Shown piece after piece: positions 1 through 11,108 of a stretch of 64,000 bases of DNA. The notes under the pieces were generated by a model. It was not told the origin of the DNA. It saw only the letters and a program-made list of their open reading frames with translations, and made no database searches. Each line of letters opens with the position of its first letter. Position 1 is the stretch's first letter. The position numbers were made by a program, and so were the translations under genes. The stretch is from Dendrolimus kikuchii (Eukaryota > Arthropoda > Insecta > Lepidoptera > Lasiocampidae), in the NCBI GenBank assembly GCA_019925095.2, contig CM034392.1, positions 5,592,887 to 5,656,886 on the forward strand. Direction: 5' to 3'.

Positions 1-586
1 TGCGTCTGTAACAATTAAACTGTTATATTTTTTATTTATATATAATTTTATTTCAGGAAAACATGTACCATAGTCCTAATACATATTACTTGACCTAATA
101 CATATTATATTGACTTGAGACATTAGCTTTTACTAGTGTTTGCTGATTTTTAATTGTAATTAGGACATGCCAAGAGTAAATGAGTTATTTTAAAGATGAT
201 AAGCATGAAATCTATGACACGCGAAATTTACAAGTCTTTTGTATAGAAGAAAATGAGTTTTAGTTGTTGAAGCTTTACTAATGAGGGCAAATAATTGGTG
301 TAATTAAATTCACTGAAATAGTAGATTAATAGCGGCACAACAAATTGACTCGTTCAAAATTCAACATTTAAAAAAGTTCCTTGTATTCATTAAATATATC
401 CGCAACTGATTTTACTAATTTAAAATTATCTTAAGTTTGTTTATTGTTTATGTATGTTTATATATAAACGGACGATTTTTTTAGACTTGAAGATTAAAAC
501 AATTTGAAACTTGTAGTTTCAAGTATTTGCAACATGAAATGATTTTAATTTGCCAATTTATAATTAATATAATCCACGGTTGACAG
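1..586. other. AT-rich left edge, no firm gene
   Basis: No supported gene. A TTTATTTCAG acceptor-like site ends at 56 and is followed by a 13-codon open stretch to a stop, which could be the last exon of a gene starting left of the window, but it is too short to support. The rest is AT-rich with no recognised repeat. Confidence 0.3.
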
Positions 587-699
587 GTAAAAGCACAACG
601 TTGTATGGGAGCGTAGTAAACGCTACTAGAACCTATTTCCAACAGCTGTTATGCAGCACTAAGAAAACAGAAGCTATCTTAATTCACTTCCAAAACGAC
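587..699 (+). CDS. Possible internal coding exon, product unknown
   Basis: The 113-bp interval is preceded by TTGACAG and followed by a consensus donor GTAAGT at 700. Only one frame is open throughout: two bases, then 37 codons beginning KSTTLYGSVVNATRTYFQQL and ending FQND. I do not recognise the protein. The next acceptor-like site, ending at 762, would in phase give only a few more residues before a stop, whereas the long open frame after it (to 1024) is out of phase. It could be a real exon of a gene entering from the left, a decayed exon, or chance. Confidence 0.3.
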
Positions 700-1024
700 G
701 TAAGTATTTAATTATTGACACACACGATTTGAATCTTAATATTGACGCGATAAGGCCTTTAGGTATCCGTATACGACGGTTGAATTGAGCAGACTATTCG
801 AAGTTAGCACCGTACAGCGAACACGAGGCGGGGTCCCAAGGTCAGTCTCAATACCACGCAATATTGTATACCACCTTGCTTATACCGATATGCATCGCAA
901 ACAGACGCCACTTCACAACATTAGGTACCCATTTATGAGCTTTCACATTGAAACAATTAGCGGTTACATCACGCGACTCGATAAGAAACTATTTGGTCCA
1001 ATACCACGCCAAAAACTAATGTAA

Positions 1025-2304
1025 ATAAACCATTTCATATGGACCTTGATCCATTTTTACGTTATGTAACTGTTTCTAGAAGTTAATGAAGACAAATAAC
1101 CCAAATTGTAAGAGGTAATGAAAGTATATGGAAGTGTGTCAAAGTCGTCCGTTTTCTTATAAATGTGAGGAAAAGTTTTATTTATAACTTACATTTGGAA
1201 AAGTAACACATTTTATACGCATTTTTTCCATTTCAAATTACGTAATGCAATCCGCGTTTCCATATTTATTTTGTTAATTAATTCATAAGATTATTTTTAT
1301 ATAAAGTGTACACGCAAAGAGAGCAGAACTTTTATTGTTAAATACATAAATAGTAAAATTTGTCACTTTTAAATCTGAATCCAATTGAATGACAGTCAAA
1401 TAGGTCGTCAGCAGGGCAACTTTAGATTTCAGTTGACCTGCATTAAGAGTAGTTTGGAAAGCCAAACTTAAATTCTTAAAGCTTACTGCGGTTTAAATAA
1501 AAATGTAGACACATTTCTGAAAAAATTACTCCGCTAACGGTGTAATTTCATTCACACAAATAAGCACAGAAATGTCATCACACAACATAAACACGACACA
1601 TATATATGTATATACCTAAATAGGTAATTAAGCACTAGAACAGGTTATAATAAACTTACTAACATAGAAGAAATTAAGTGGAAATTGTTACTAACGCCCC
1701 AATAGGTATTGTTAGCCTTTAAAAAACATAAACAATTCGGGTGTAAAAAATATATGAAAGAAAAATTAGTTTGTTTAAGTTACAACGGTATTAATGGAGT
1801 CCGTAGTTTAAAAAAAAGGAAAAGCTATAGTAATATGTATATAGCTAGCTATATACGAGTACGTACTTATTGCGTGTTCATAAACGGGACTAGCTATTAA
1901 CACCAACGATAAGTCTGCTAACCGTAAAAATAATAAAATGAAATATATTTAAAAAGTGCATTTCTTTTGGTAATAAACCCTTTGCTGACCTACATCCCTA
2001 AATTCGACAGGGCTGCCAACGCTGTATTTCGATACAGCAATCGAGTAATCACCACCGACGTTCGGCGGAACAAAAGTGCAATTTAAACATTTCCTACAAC
2101 AGTATACTGTGCCTGTGGCCATGTAGAAAGCAATTTTGCATTGGCGTATTACTATAATGATAGGTGTGGATTGAAATTTCGTGAAAATTAGAAAAATTCT
2201 ATATCAGGTCAATTTTAATGGTAGGGTTCTCAATTTGAATTGAAACCTATACCCTTTCAGCAATCAATCATCTTAAATTGTAAGATTTACTCTCGATGTA
2301 TTGT
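1025..2304. other. AT-rich stretch without recognised genes
   Basis: Several short open frames occur here but none has a conserved motif, good splice borders or coding-like composition. No clear transposon recognised. Confidence 0.4.
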
Positions 2305-2605
2305 TTATTTTTATTGCATGAGTTCAGCTGACAGGCGGAGGGCTCCACCTGATGGGAAAACGGTTACCGTCGCCTATGGACATTTGAAAAACCAAAAGCG
2401 CTACCAATGTGCTGCCGCTCTATAGAGGGAGAGCGGAATCTGGCCACTAATGCTGAAACACAACTCAAGGTTGTTATGGTGGCATACTCTAGACCAGGGG
2501 TGGATGCCATCCAGACGGGCAAATACCTTACCATCTGGCTGTGGGTTATTTTGTCACCTCTTACGACAGACCACCCGGCCGCAGGTGGTTTTCTTTCACA
2601 TGCCT
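2305..2605 (-). mobile_element. SINE-like family A copy (diverged)
   Basis: Read on the minus strand this copy ends in the family's tail, CTGAACTCxTGCAATAAAAA. The body carries the shared blocks AGAGCGGCAGCACATTGGTA, GCCACCATAACAACC and CCACCTGCGGCCGGGTGG. It is aligned by eye with about ten other copies in the window and is more diverged than those at 24831, 51714 or 62157. The 5' end (right side here) loses similarity after about 2605. Open frames across it are shadows of the repeat. Confidence 0.8.
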
Positions 2606-2639
2606 CCAATAATTTGAGTCCGGTAAAAATATTTCTCTT

Positions 2640-2925
2640 TCATTAATACTCCTCTATTCTGGCATACGTTCCTTGTCACACCACAGATCATCATGTCATC
2701 GTTCTCACTTATTTTTATATCCATTAATCTTTCAGGTTAACATTCTTTTTGTCACGTGACCCTCACCCCTCCTCATTACCTGCCCATATCACCTTAATCT
2801 TCTTCCTCTCAATTTTTCAGTCAAGGCTGCAACTTTCAAACACCTTCTTATTACACGTTATATACACCTGATCCAATCTTCTAAGACCACTCACTTGAGT
2901 GAGCAGCTTGTCAGACTCCACGTAA
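2640..2925. repeat. Dispersed repeat shared with 11510-11600
   Basis: The segment with CATACGTTCCTTGTCACACC and AATCATCATG-like text recurs, diverged, at 11510-11600 (CATACGCCCCTGTCACACCA). Both copies lie beside SINE-like elements. Identity unknown; it looks like the untranslated end of a retroelement. Confidence 0.4.
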
Positions 2926-3054
2926 TGAAGAGTATCGTAAAGGATACAATCGTGCAAAGTTTTCGTCATTTCGCTAATGAATCATAAAAACTGAATTAAA
3001 TCTTAAATATAGCATTTAATCCAAATACTTAGAAAATAAATATATAATTATAAT

Positions 3055-3224
3055 AACAATCCATAAACGTCCCACTGCTAGGCTCAGGCCTCACAGTATA
3101 GGGGAACGGACAGTATACCCGCCTCGCTTGTCCAAGACGGCTTGGCAGGTGTGACACATCGGTTATCTCGTAGTGCATGTTTCATCACGATATTTTCCAT
3201 CACCGTTAGCACGTGGTAATTATA
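3055..3224 (-). mobile_element. tRNA-derived SINE family B, 5'-truncated
   Basis: On the minus strand it matches the 3' two-thirds of the complete copy at 11130: the ACGTGCTAACGGTGATGGAA block, the GATAACCGATGTGTCACACC block, and the end GCCTAGCAGTGGGACGTTTA. The tRNA-like head is missing. A family A element begins only a few bases away at 3231 in the opposite orientation. Confidence 0.8.
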
Positions 3225-3230
3225 ATTTCT

Positions 3231-3535
3231 ATCCGTGCAAGAACGGAGAAAGAACACAATTTCCTGCGGCCGGGCGGTCTGTCGTAAGAGGCGATAAAAC
3301 AACCCACAGCCAGGTGGTAGGGTTTTTGCCCGACTGGATGTCTACCACCCCTGGTCTAGAGTATGCCGCCATAACAAGCTTGATTTGTGTTTCGGCATTA
3401 GTGACCAGGTTCCAGTCTCTCTTAAGAGAGCAGCAGCGCATTTGTAGCATTTTTGGTGTTGTCAATAGGCGATGGTAAACGCTTTCCATCAAGTGGGCCG
3501 TCTGCCTGTCTGCTGAACTCATGCAATAAAAAAAA
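3231..3535 (+). mobile_element. SINE-like family A, near full length
   Basis: It starts with ATCCGTGCAAGAACGGAGAA and ends TGCAATAAAAAAAA. It contains all shared blocks of the family in plus orientation, including CCACAGCCAGGTGGTAGGG and GGCATTAGTGACCAGGTTCC. About 300 bp. The family has no obvious tRNA A/B boxes, so its promoter type is unclear. Confidence 0.85.
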
Positions 3536-4470
3536 TATTGAAACATGTTTATTATATCGGTAACGAGAAGTAGATATTTATTACTATTTGTTTCTGCGGC
3601 GTTACAAGGGATTTATAATAATCTCGCGTTATCCACCCGGCTTCGCTTGTCTAAAATTCAAATTAATGTCACATGAAGACTGAAATTTTCCGGCATGATA
3701 ATAATCCCATTTACGTCTTTATTATTGAAAGTATACAATAATAATAACAGATTTTGGTTCAACGCTTTTCACTGTGTAACATAGACCTCTGATTATGCAA
3801 GCGTTCATATTAGTCGCATGTGGCCTATATAGCTTATCTTGGCCAGGAATGTGTTGTAACATTTTGGGCGGGTCAACCACTACACCGTTCTGTCATCAAG
3901 ACCCTCTATTTACTGGAGTTCAAATACAAGATAGTACAAGATAATAAAAGTTCATTAAAGAGATTTATGAAAGTAGATAAAGCGAAGTGTTTGTTAGAAA
4001 TCGTAGCAGGTGGAGAACCATCGTCTCTGCTTACTCTAATGGGAAATAGGCGAGACAGTATATATGTATTTAAGTTCATAATGACTCTAATAGGATAGAG
4101 CAATGGATAGTATGAGGAGTGAATCGATTTATTCCACGAACTATTTTAAATGATCTGTAAAAAAATCGTCCAAAGTGTAATAGCATTTTGTTGTCAATAT
4201 ATTTTTAGGTCCTTTATGAATTTAGCGTCGTTTTTGGTATTATTTAATTTAGCAGGCATTTATATATTTTACTAGGCATTGAATTTGGGATAGAAATACA
4301 CTTGTTAAATTAAGAACTTGGAAGCATTAGTTTATTTTTTATATTTAGGTCAAATTTCCTAGCCTAGAATATAATTTTGTATTTTAAAATATTGAAAATG
4401 TTTTCGTATGAATGTGTAAAGCTCTTCACTTAACATAAATGTATATTTATGTTAAGTGTTAAGATTTTGA
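3536..4470. other. No gene recognised
   Basis: AT-rich. An open frame at 3820-4098 and its antisense shadow have no recognisable domain. Nothing else supported. Confidence 0.35.
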
Positions 4471-5073
4471 GTAGGCTTGTTCTTGCTCGGTCACTGAACG
4501 GAGCGATCCGTACTAGTACAATTTGTCAGATGTCCTAATTCGGTCTTTTAGTACAGTTTAGAACACTGAACGAATAAGAATTATATTTTGATTTCCCTTC
4601 ATACTTTTCAGGCTTAGGACTGTCATTCTAATCAATATTTTAGTGCATTTAGTACAGTTTAGTACACTGAATGAATAATGAATTAAATTTGATTTTCCTT
4701 CATACTTTGCAGGCTTAGGACTGTCATTCTAATCAATGCCCGTTTATTTTTTACATAAGTTATTTAGGTATTAAAATATCTGTGATATTTTTTCTTAATG
4801 CATTATATAAGACATCAAAATTTTATAGGTATTTGTCGGGTTATTTTAGAATCAGAATGTAACCATATCGTAGCCGCTCGTTTGTTGTGCGACAGTTCGT
4901 AGTATAGTACCAGTGACAAAGAATCTATCGCCAATTCAGACTATTCTATACGATCACGAACGACGAAGTACTAAATGAACGATGTCCTAAAATGGAGAAG
5001 GAATAGTTCGTTCAATTCAGTGTCGGGAATTTATTCCTTTTAGTACATAGTACATGTACTACACAAGCCTAAT
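4471..5073. mobile_element. MITE-like element with internal duplication
   Basis: The ends carry the inverted motif TAGGCTTGT...ACAAGCCTA, followed inward by related GTAC-rich text (CCGTACTAGTAC on the left, TAGTACATGTACTA on the right) and TGTCCTAA near both ends. It contains a tandem duplication (see 4545-4737). No coding sequence, so probably a non-autonomous DNA transposon. Exact ends and target duplication not resolved. Confidence 0.45.
4545..4737 (+). repeat. Two-copy tandem duplication, about 96 bp unit
   Basis: Two adjacent copies share TTTAGTACAGTTTAG, ACACTGAA, CCTTCATACTTT and the block GGCTTAGGACTGTCATTCTA. They differ by scattered substitutions and small indels, so the duplication is not recent. 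It lies within the MITE-like element. Confidence 0.8.
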
Positions 5074-5944
5074 TTTAAGTTTAATAAAGAGTTCTTACTC
5101 TTCTGGTATTCCAGACATTACAAAGGAGGTCGTAGAAGGTCCATTAGAAATTTAAGCGATAATATCAGGCCAGTCATGGGGAACTCTAGACAAGAACCGC
5201 GCAATACAAATTCAAATAATAAAATCATATTTTAATAATATAATAATTCAAATAATGAATAAATAAATTTTTATTGTCACCAAAAATTACGTACAAATTT
5301 CGCCTTAGAATTAAGACTGTTTGGTTATTAACACCTAAACTAGGCCAAGCCTGTATCTTAAGTGTTATTATTTATGGCAAAAGTTAGAAAAAACTAAAAT
5401 AAAAATGTAGGTATATAATAACTAAAAAAAAGTTTATTCAAAAAAAGGAATAAAGGCTGTTTTCATTTATTTAATATTAATGCCTATGGAAGTGTGGTAT
5501 ACTTATAGTCTTTATTAATCTTACCATCAGGTCAATGGGCTACAAGTCTGCATTCCTTCGAGCCATAAAAAAATAACTCGAACTCTTATGTATAATTTAG
5601 ACCGTGACTGTACAGTGCCGCGCCCAAGTCGTTATAGATACTGCATTAATGTGTTAGCGTTATGGAAATCTAAGAGCCCTTTTAAATAATCAAAGTTTAA
5701 TATCTTTTTTAACGACCCAGTTAGTAAACATAATGAAAATTATAGAATGTATGTAGTATACTAGTATACATATATTCTTAACTAGGGTGTTCATTGAGAC
5801 TGTTCGTGTATACTTTAACAACGTAGGCATCCTGCGAAAACAAGGCCGCTGAGAAGATTTTTTTTATTTGACTTTCTCGATGTAGTCTTTAGTTCCCGCC
5901 AGTGTTTAAAAAGCAGTAAAAGGTAATTTTGCTTAAAAAAAAAT
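5074..5944. other. No gene recognised
   Basis: AT-rich sequence without supported coding or RNA features. Confidence 0.35.
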
Positions 5945-6150
5945 TGATTGATTTTTTTTATTGCCTAAAGCAGGAAGACAGTATACGTCTCGGAAATAGG
6001 TTACTGTTGGCTATAGATGGTTGCAACAGTAAGAACTATGCCAACCCGTTGTAGGCCTCAAAGAAATATTATGATGCCCTTTTTAAACAACACCATGTTG
6101 TAGCGCAAAGGGAAAACCTCGACGGGACGTTCCCTCCGAGAAAGGAACTT
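5945..6150 (-). mobile_element. Diverged retroposon fragment related to 37010
   Basis: Begins with TTTTTTTATTGCC and continues with a decayed form of the shared 'kGTTACyGTyGgCTATAGATG' text, then CCCTTTTTAAACAACACCAT and GGGAAAACCTC. The same order of blocks is seen at 37010-37205. On the minus strand it ends in an AATAAAAAA tail, so that is taken as the element's orientation. Confidence 0.55.
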
Positions 6151-6368
6151 ATTTACTTTTAATTATGAAGTGGTATTATATATAGATTTTTAACAGAGAA
6201 CTTCACTTAAATAAACATAATTAATTAATGTGTATTAATTAATGAGTTATACTGTTGAGGCATTCATTGCGACGCTTGAACACTTCAGTATTCACGGCAA
6301 ACACCAATTATCTTGTTGTAATATCAAATAATAAAATATTCGGGTAATATATGAAGTTTGAGTACTTG

Positions 6369-6597
6369 TGGTAGCGCACGTGTCCCAAACTCAGAAGGTC
6401 GACTCCTGCCCGGAACGCATGCACCACTTAGGCAGTTTTCTTACCTAATTTGCATATTGTTACAATTACCACGTGCTAACAACGATTAAAGAAAACATCG
6501 TGGTGAAATCTGCACATCGAGATAACCGCTGTCTCAAACCTGCCATGCCGTCTCGGACAAGCGTGGCGGATATATTGTTTGTTTCCCTGTACAAGAA
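6369..6597 (+). mobile_element. tRNA-derived SINE family B
   Basis: Carries the decayed tRNA-like head (GTGGTAGCGCACGTGTCCCA) followed by CGGAACGCATGCACCACTTA, ACCACGTGCTAACAACG and GAGATAACCGCTGTCTCAAA, in the same order as the copy at 11130. Truncated at the 3' end after TGTTTCCCTGTACA. The B-box region is altered (GGTCGACTCC). Confidence 0.8.
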
Positions 6598-6924
6598 GAA
6601 AAAAAGACAAATATTGATTGTCGCGAATGGATGCACACAAAACTAAAAATACACTAAATTAACTCATAAAATATAAAGACATTAGAATTTTAGAAAAAAT
6701 AGAAACTATTAAAAAAAAATGTAAATAGCATCGATGGCAATGAGGCTGGTAACTCAGGATTATACTGTGTCAAGAACTAACACAGCGCTGATTTTCAGTA
6801 CCAACCTCCATCAAATCACAAGTGACCCAAACATATAAATTATTATTGGTCTTAATAAAGGAAATTTAAAACGATTTTACTTAAATAATAATAACAAGCA
6901 AAAAGTATATTATAGTATATTTTC

Positions 6925-6962
6925 CCACTATAGTGGGAAGTCCGAGCCCAGCAGAGGGACGT
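6925..6962 (+). mobile_element. SINE family B 3'-end fragment
   Basis: TATAGTGGGAAGTCCGAGCC followed by CAGCAGAGGGACGTTT matches the 3' end of the family B SINE at about 11375-11410. Only this short end is present, directly before the RTE-like fragment. Confidence 0.6.
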
Positions 6963-7200
6963 TTCATCATCATCATCCGAGCGTTAATTCCCGGTTGCGT
7001 TCGGAGCGTTCACTGCGACGGCCAGGGTCCGCTTTCCTACTTTTTCTACTCCACTTCGCGCGGTCTTCAGCATCCCCCGATTTGAGACCATTGGTACGCA
7101 TGTCATCCTTCACGACGTCAAGCCAACATTTCTTGGGCCTTCCCCTTCGACCGGGACCTGGCGGAGGCGGCATGGCTAGACATTTGTTTCCCACATACGT
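6963..7200 (-). mobile_element. RTE-type retrotransposon 3' end, pol C-terminal relic
   Basis: The minus strand encodes about 60 residues with GRRGRPKKCWLDVVKDDMRT then AEDRAKWSRKSRKADPG, the typical C-terminal tail of RTE-clade reverse-transcriptase polyproteins. A CATCATCAT run sits at the 3' end, as is usual for these elements. 5'-truncated: no reverse-transcriptase domain is present. Confidence 0.8.
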
Positions 7201-7790
7201 TTATGGGTAGTTAATATATGATGTTAAAACATCTGATCTATTTTATTAACATTAGGGGATGCCGACGTGATCATCTGGTGATCTCGATGTAATTATCTTG
7301 TGAACCTGACATAACTATCTAGTGACTCCGACGTGATCAATTCTTTCAATAATCCCTTAAGTCTATAAGTAGATTAGTGGGCCCAGGTCAACATTTTCTA
7401 TGTGTAACGTGGTCAAAAGGCTGGGAACGTTACCTCGTTGGATCGCCATATTTATCAATTGTCCGAAGTAAGCGCCAGCACGTGTAGAGTCGATTACACA
7501 TCTTGAGCTTAGCTTTCAAAGTTCACCAGACTTTCTCTAACTGATCGAACCTTGAATTTTTGACTATTAACAATGTGATTTATTAAACCATTTTGGGGTC
7601 AACATTAATCTTAGTTTACGTAAGCAAAGGTTGCTTGTACTCATTAGGTATTAATACCACATTATTCGATAGTCATCTTCGAGCAAAAAAACCTCTCAGA
7701 CGGTCGCGTGAGTGGCACTCAAGTGTTTATAACTAAGCTTTTCTTAGGTGGTTAATGGCACACGCTATAAATGTATCACCATCATTACTT
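7201..7790. other. No gene recognised; local short repeats
   Basis: Around 7255-7340 a motif of the form GACGTGATCA / TCTGGTGATCTCGATGT / TCTAGTGACTCCGACGTGAT recurs two or three times in tandem, diverged. Nothing coding recognised. Confidence 0.35.
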
Positions 7791-7794
7791 GTGT

Positions 7795-7880
7795 TTACTT
7801 AATATTCATGTATTCAAGTTTATTCAACGAGAACCAGCTCTAATCAAAAGCTTGGTGGTGATTTTTTTTAATTGGAAAGA
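7795..7880 (-). repeat. Repeat end inverted relative to 9020-9115
   Basis: TTATTCAACGAGAACCAGCT and the following AAGCTTGGTGGTGATTTTTT match the reverse complement of 9020-9115. The two copies face each other about 1.2 kb apart. They may be two independent retroelement ends or outer arms of one element. Confidence 0.5.
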
Positions 7881-8098
7881 AAATGCACGATTTGTGCAAT
7901 AAGTGTCGCTGATTCTCTTTAACACTTGATAGTCAAATAAACTGATACTTTTTATAAACTTATAAAACGTTGCACCCTCATTGATCGTATATGAGCGTAA
8001 CTGCTCATGACGTCATAAGTAGGTACAAGTAGAAGGAGTCAAATAAGGCATTATTTATCGTTTGAGAACTAATTAAAATAAAACTATATAATATAATA

Positions 8099-8158
8099 TC
8101 AACCCATAAATGTCCCACTCCTAGGCTCGGGCCTCCCATTATAGAGGGAACGGACAGT
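8099..8158 (-). mobile_element. SINE family B 3'-end fragment
   Basis: AACCCATAAATGTCCCACTC then GGCTCGGGCCTCCCATTATA and GGAACGGACAGTA are the reverse complement of the family B 3' end. Strongly 5'-truncated (60 bp). Confidence 0.75.
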
Positions 8159-8292
8159 AAATAAATTAAAATAGCGAAAATTACAAACAATATATGTCCC
8201 AAATCGCCGTCAGCTGAGAGCGTTAACATTCCCAAAAGCTGGCCACATTTCCTCGTAGTATGGCAACGCTAATTCGCTGCCCTAATGCCCTA

Positions 8293-8528
8293 TCTTATAC
8301 TAATATATAAAGCTGAAGAGTTTGTTTGTTTGAACGCGCTAATCTCCTAAACTACTGCTCTGATTTAAAAAATTATTTCAGTGTTAAATAGCCCATTTAT
8401 CGAGGAAGGCTATAGGTTATATAACATCACGCTAACACAAATAGGAATGGAGCACCAATGAAGAATGTTTCAAAATCGGGGGGTTTTGAAAACAAATTCC
8501 ACGCGAACGACGTCGCGGGCACAGCTAG
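8293..8528 (+). mobile_element. Non-autonomous Helitron
   Basis: Begins TCTTATACTAATATATAAAG and ends GCGGGCACAGCTAG, flanked by A on the left and T on the right, as expected of Helitron insertion into AT. The 236-bp body has no coding capacity. A second copy in the opposite orientation lies at 30091-30327 and shares nearly all of its length, including CCTCGATAAATGGGCTAT-type text and the CCCCCCGATTTTG block. Confidence 0.85.
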
Positions 8529-8675
8529 TTCTTTTATATGTAAAATAATTATAATTAATTGTAACTTGTATCCGAATACCTATTATAATACCTAACTAAG
8601 AAAGATAGTCACTTGTAAGGAAATTAGAGATAGGTACTATTTGTCACTTCTATCCCATTTGCATTTGACCTAGAA

Positions 8676-8910
8676 TAGTCAGTTTTATTCAAAATAGGTT
8701 CCACTTGAGAACAGTTTTTGAAGGTCATACATATAAGTTAAAATTTAATTTTACTTCCTATTCTATGTACACTTCGCTTCGCAATATCTTATTGCTGTTA
8801 AGAAGAAGAAGCAGCAAGAAACTCCCCAGCAACACGTCTAGCTAAAAATTGTTTTGCTTTATATTTCTTATTCTATTTATATCTCAAGTTCTTTTTTTAT
8901 AAATGATAAT
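8676..8910 (+). mobile_element. Family D retroelement end, 5'-truncated
   Basis: Shares TTATTCAAAATAGGTTCCAC, TTTTTGAAGGTCATAC and AACTCCCCAGCAACACGTCT with copies at 38330-38480, 47595-47832 (inverted) and part of 24155-24240. The order is conserved. No coding sequence; probably the untranslated end of a non-LTR element. Confidence 0.65.
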
Positions 8911-9019
8911 AACTAATATAATCATGACAATTATCTTATGTTTAAGTTTATACCTACATGTATCTCAATATGTTACTCTGGCAAAATTACATTTAAGTAC
9001 TTTAAAACTCGTGGTTTTC

Positions 9020-9115
9020 ATTGCCATAGGCTGCCAAGCAAGAATTTCAATTTAAAAAATTGCAGCCAAGCCTTTGATGAGGGCTGGTTCTCGTTGAATA
9101 AATGAATGTTAAGTG
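9020..9115 (+). repeat. Repeat end, inverted copy of 7795-7880
   Basis: GGGCTGGTTCTCGTTGAATA and AATTTAAAAAATTGCAGCCA are inverted relative to 7795-7880. See that entry. Confidence 0.5.
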
Positions 9116-9815
9116 ACAAACATATTTTCAATTATTATAAATAAATTTATTATTATTTATAATAAATTAACAGAAATTTATATTATGCAACAGTAGGTAA
9201 ACATGATACATGTAATGCGTTAGCCATACAAATACAACGGCTGCAATTACTAAGTACTAAAAGCAACATTCAAAGTACAAAATACACAAACCATAGACTA
9301 AGCTTTTGTTCTAATCGGTCATCAGTTTAACTGCAAAGGCCTTTGCTGTTGTGAGCCTTGGCGCATAAGTGCAAGGTGGTGCATTGCCCCTGCAACGTTG
9401 CCAACTTAACACTCCTAAGGTCGCTCATTGGTCAATAAACGTGCTTAAACCTTTAGAGTCATACAATGCTTATTTAATAACTGATAACAATTTCATCTAG
9501 TTACTTATGGCTTACGACTTAAAACTTGTCTTAAATCTCGTTTATGTAAATTAAATAAATTAAAAAATATATAAAATATTACCTATTTTTCGGAACTTAG
9601 AAATCGCTATATGTCTTTAAATAAATATGTTTAATATAATATATCTTATCTTCTTCTCTTCAAGCCATAACATGTTGCGAAGCGGTAGTAAATTAGATTA
9701 GGCTCCCATAGAGTAAATAATAACCATAAACACTATTAAAATTAAATAATTAAAATTAATAAGTTGGCGGTAGGCTAAATAAAACTTTAACAATACTCGT
9801 TGACACTTGACATCT
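9116..9815. other. No gene recognised
   Basis: AT-rich. A stretch at about 9340-9450 is less AT-rich but has no recognisable product. Confidence 0.35.
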
Positions 9816-9820
9816 TTGTC

Positions 9821-9862
9821 TTCCGTGATCATAGCCACTGAAAAGTGGCCGAAACGTCGGAA
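9821..9862 (+). ncRNA. Hammerhead-ribozyme-like motif, copy 1
   Basis: TTCC can pair with GGAA as stem I. GCCAC-TGAAAA-GTGGC forms a perfect 5-bp stem II. CGAAACGTC follows exactly where the GAAA core and the cleavage triplet of hammerheads of Penelope-like elements and retrozymes would lie. The first core strand reads GTGATCA instead of CTGATGA, that is, C3 and G8 appear exchanged as G3 and C8, which pair with each other in the known fold. Flanks match the copy at 59305. Activity is not demonstrated; it may be a relic. Confidence 0.35.
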
Positions 9863-10079
9863 AAACCAAAATCAAATAAAATTACCTCGCTTAAAACTGT
9901 TAAAACGTAGTTTTATTATTTATCTATTTTAATATATGTTAATATAAAATGCTTGTCGTATATAATGTTAATAAATATATTTATTTCGATAATTTCGTAT
10001 ATATTGATATGCTACAAATGTGTCTGGATTTATGTATGTATTAAATTTATAAATTATTGTAAGTATGTACAGTTAAATT

Positions 10080-10235
10080 GTACATTCCTCTTTTTTCCTG
10101 CTCCACCTACATCGCTAGATTAGTTAAGAATTTCTTTTAAGCTAGGTTGCCTGGAAGAGGTTTTGCGAAGATTTAGAATGTAACTATCATTTTGTTTTTA
10201 TAATTGTTTATTTTGCTGAGCAATAAAGTGTTATC
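10080..10235 (+). mobile_element. Non-LTR retrotransposon 3' untranslated end
   Basis: Contains GGTTGCCTGGAAGAGGTTTT and ends CAATAAAGTGTTATCTAATC with a short (TCTAA)-type tail, like the 3' ends of lepidopteran CR1/Jockey-type elements. A related end occurs inverted at 44205-44330 (CTTCCAGGCAACC). No coding part retained. Confidence 0.55.
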
Positions 10236-10239
10236 TAAT

Positions 10240-11105
10240 CTAATATATCTTCGTATTCTCTTGAATACGGCGAAAAAACGTAATAATATCACATATGAAT
10301 AATATCTTCGTTTAGACTCTCTAACTCTACTTTAAACGACGATAAATATAATAAAGAAATTTTTTAAATATTACAATCAATGTTAGCTAATTTATTTTTT
10401 CTACTTACTCATTATAACACGAATAAGAAAAATTGCTGCAATTAAAGATCAATTGCATTATGTGACCCTGTAGCTTTACTTACCTATATAATGACGTGAA
10501 TGGGAAACCCCGTCAACTAAGCAAAGAATTCCGCCTCCCACCGCTTCACCGCAGGAAAGAAAGACGGCTTCGTGTGACTATAAAATACCTTAATTTTGTT
10601 GTTATCAATACTTGTTTGTTAAATGTATATTGTAGATACATAATTAGCAAACAAGACAAACAAGAAAATTTCGCTCCCAGAACTAAAGAAAATGAATTCT
10701 AAATATCATTCAGAAGCACATCATTACAAGCACGTTGTTTTTAACAAATTTCTCTATTCTTTCACTTTCTGCCAATTATTTGGTATGGGCACAGTCTCAT
10801 TTTAGTAGTGATACTTTCTTAGAATCGTTGTGATTTGAAACTCGATGAAACGAAAAAGCGACATTAAAAAAGATACATAAATCTATAGGCCTAACACTAT
10901 AAGAGAATGAGATACGAGTTAAGAAGACCGATGATTAAACATAGGTCCAAATCGGACCGAAATAAAACTGATATTAATATTTTTTAGACCAAAGCAGTGA
11001 AAAATTGAAAGTGATACTTAAGAAGTTTATTTTGAATTATATATGTTGACGAATGTAGGCTAAAGTAATTATATTTATATTAATAAAAGTTAGAGAAGAA
11101 TTCGA
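10240..11105. other. No gene recognised
   Basis: AT-rich. The open frame at 10496-10702 has a basic N-terminus but no recognised domain or splice support. Confidence 0.35.
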
Positions 11106-11108
11106 AGA

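Noticed and set aside
785..1024. 80-codon open frame after an acceptor-like site
   Set aside because: Out of phase with the only possible upstream exon, starts with a non-ATG codon and shows no known motif. Not supportable as a gene.
2305..2605. Overlapping open frames repeated at 3231, 23312, 24831, 47909, 51714 and 62157 as a conserved protein family
   Set aside because: The frames recur only because the SINE-like family A recurs; both strands and several frames are open equally.
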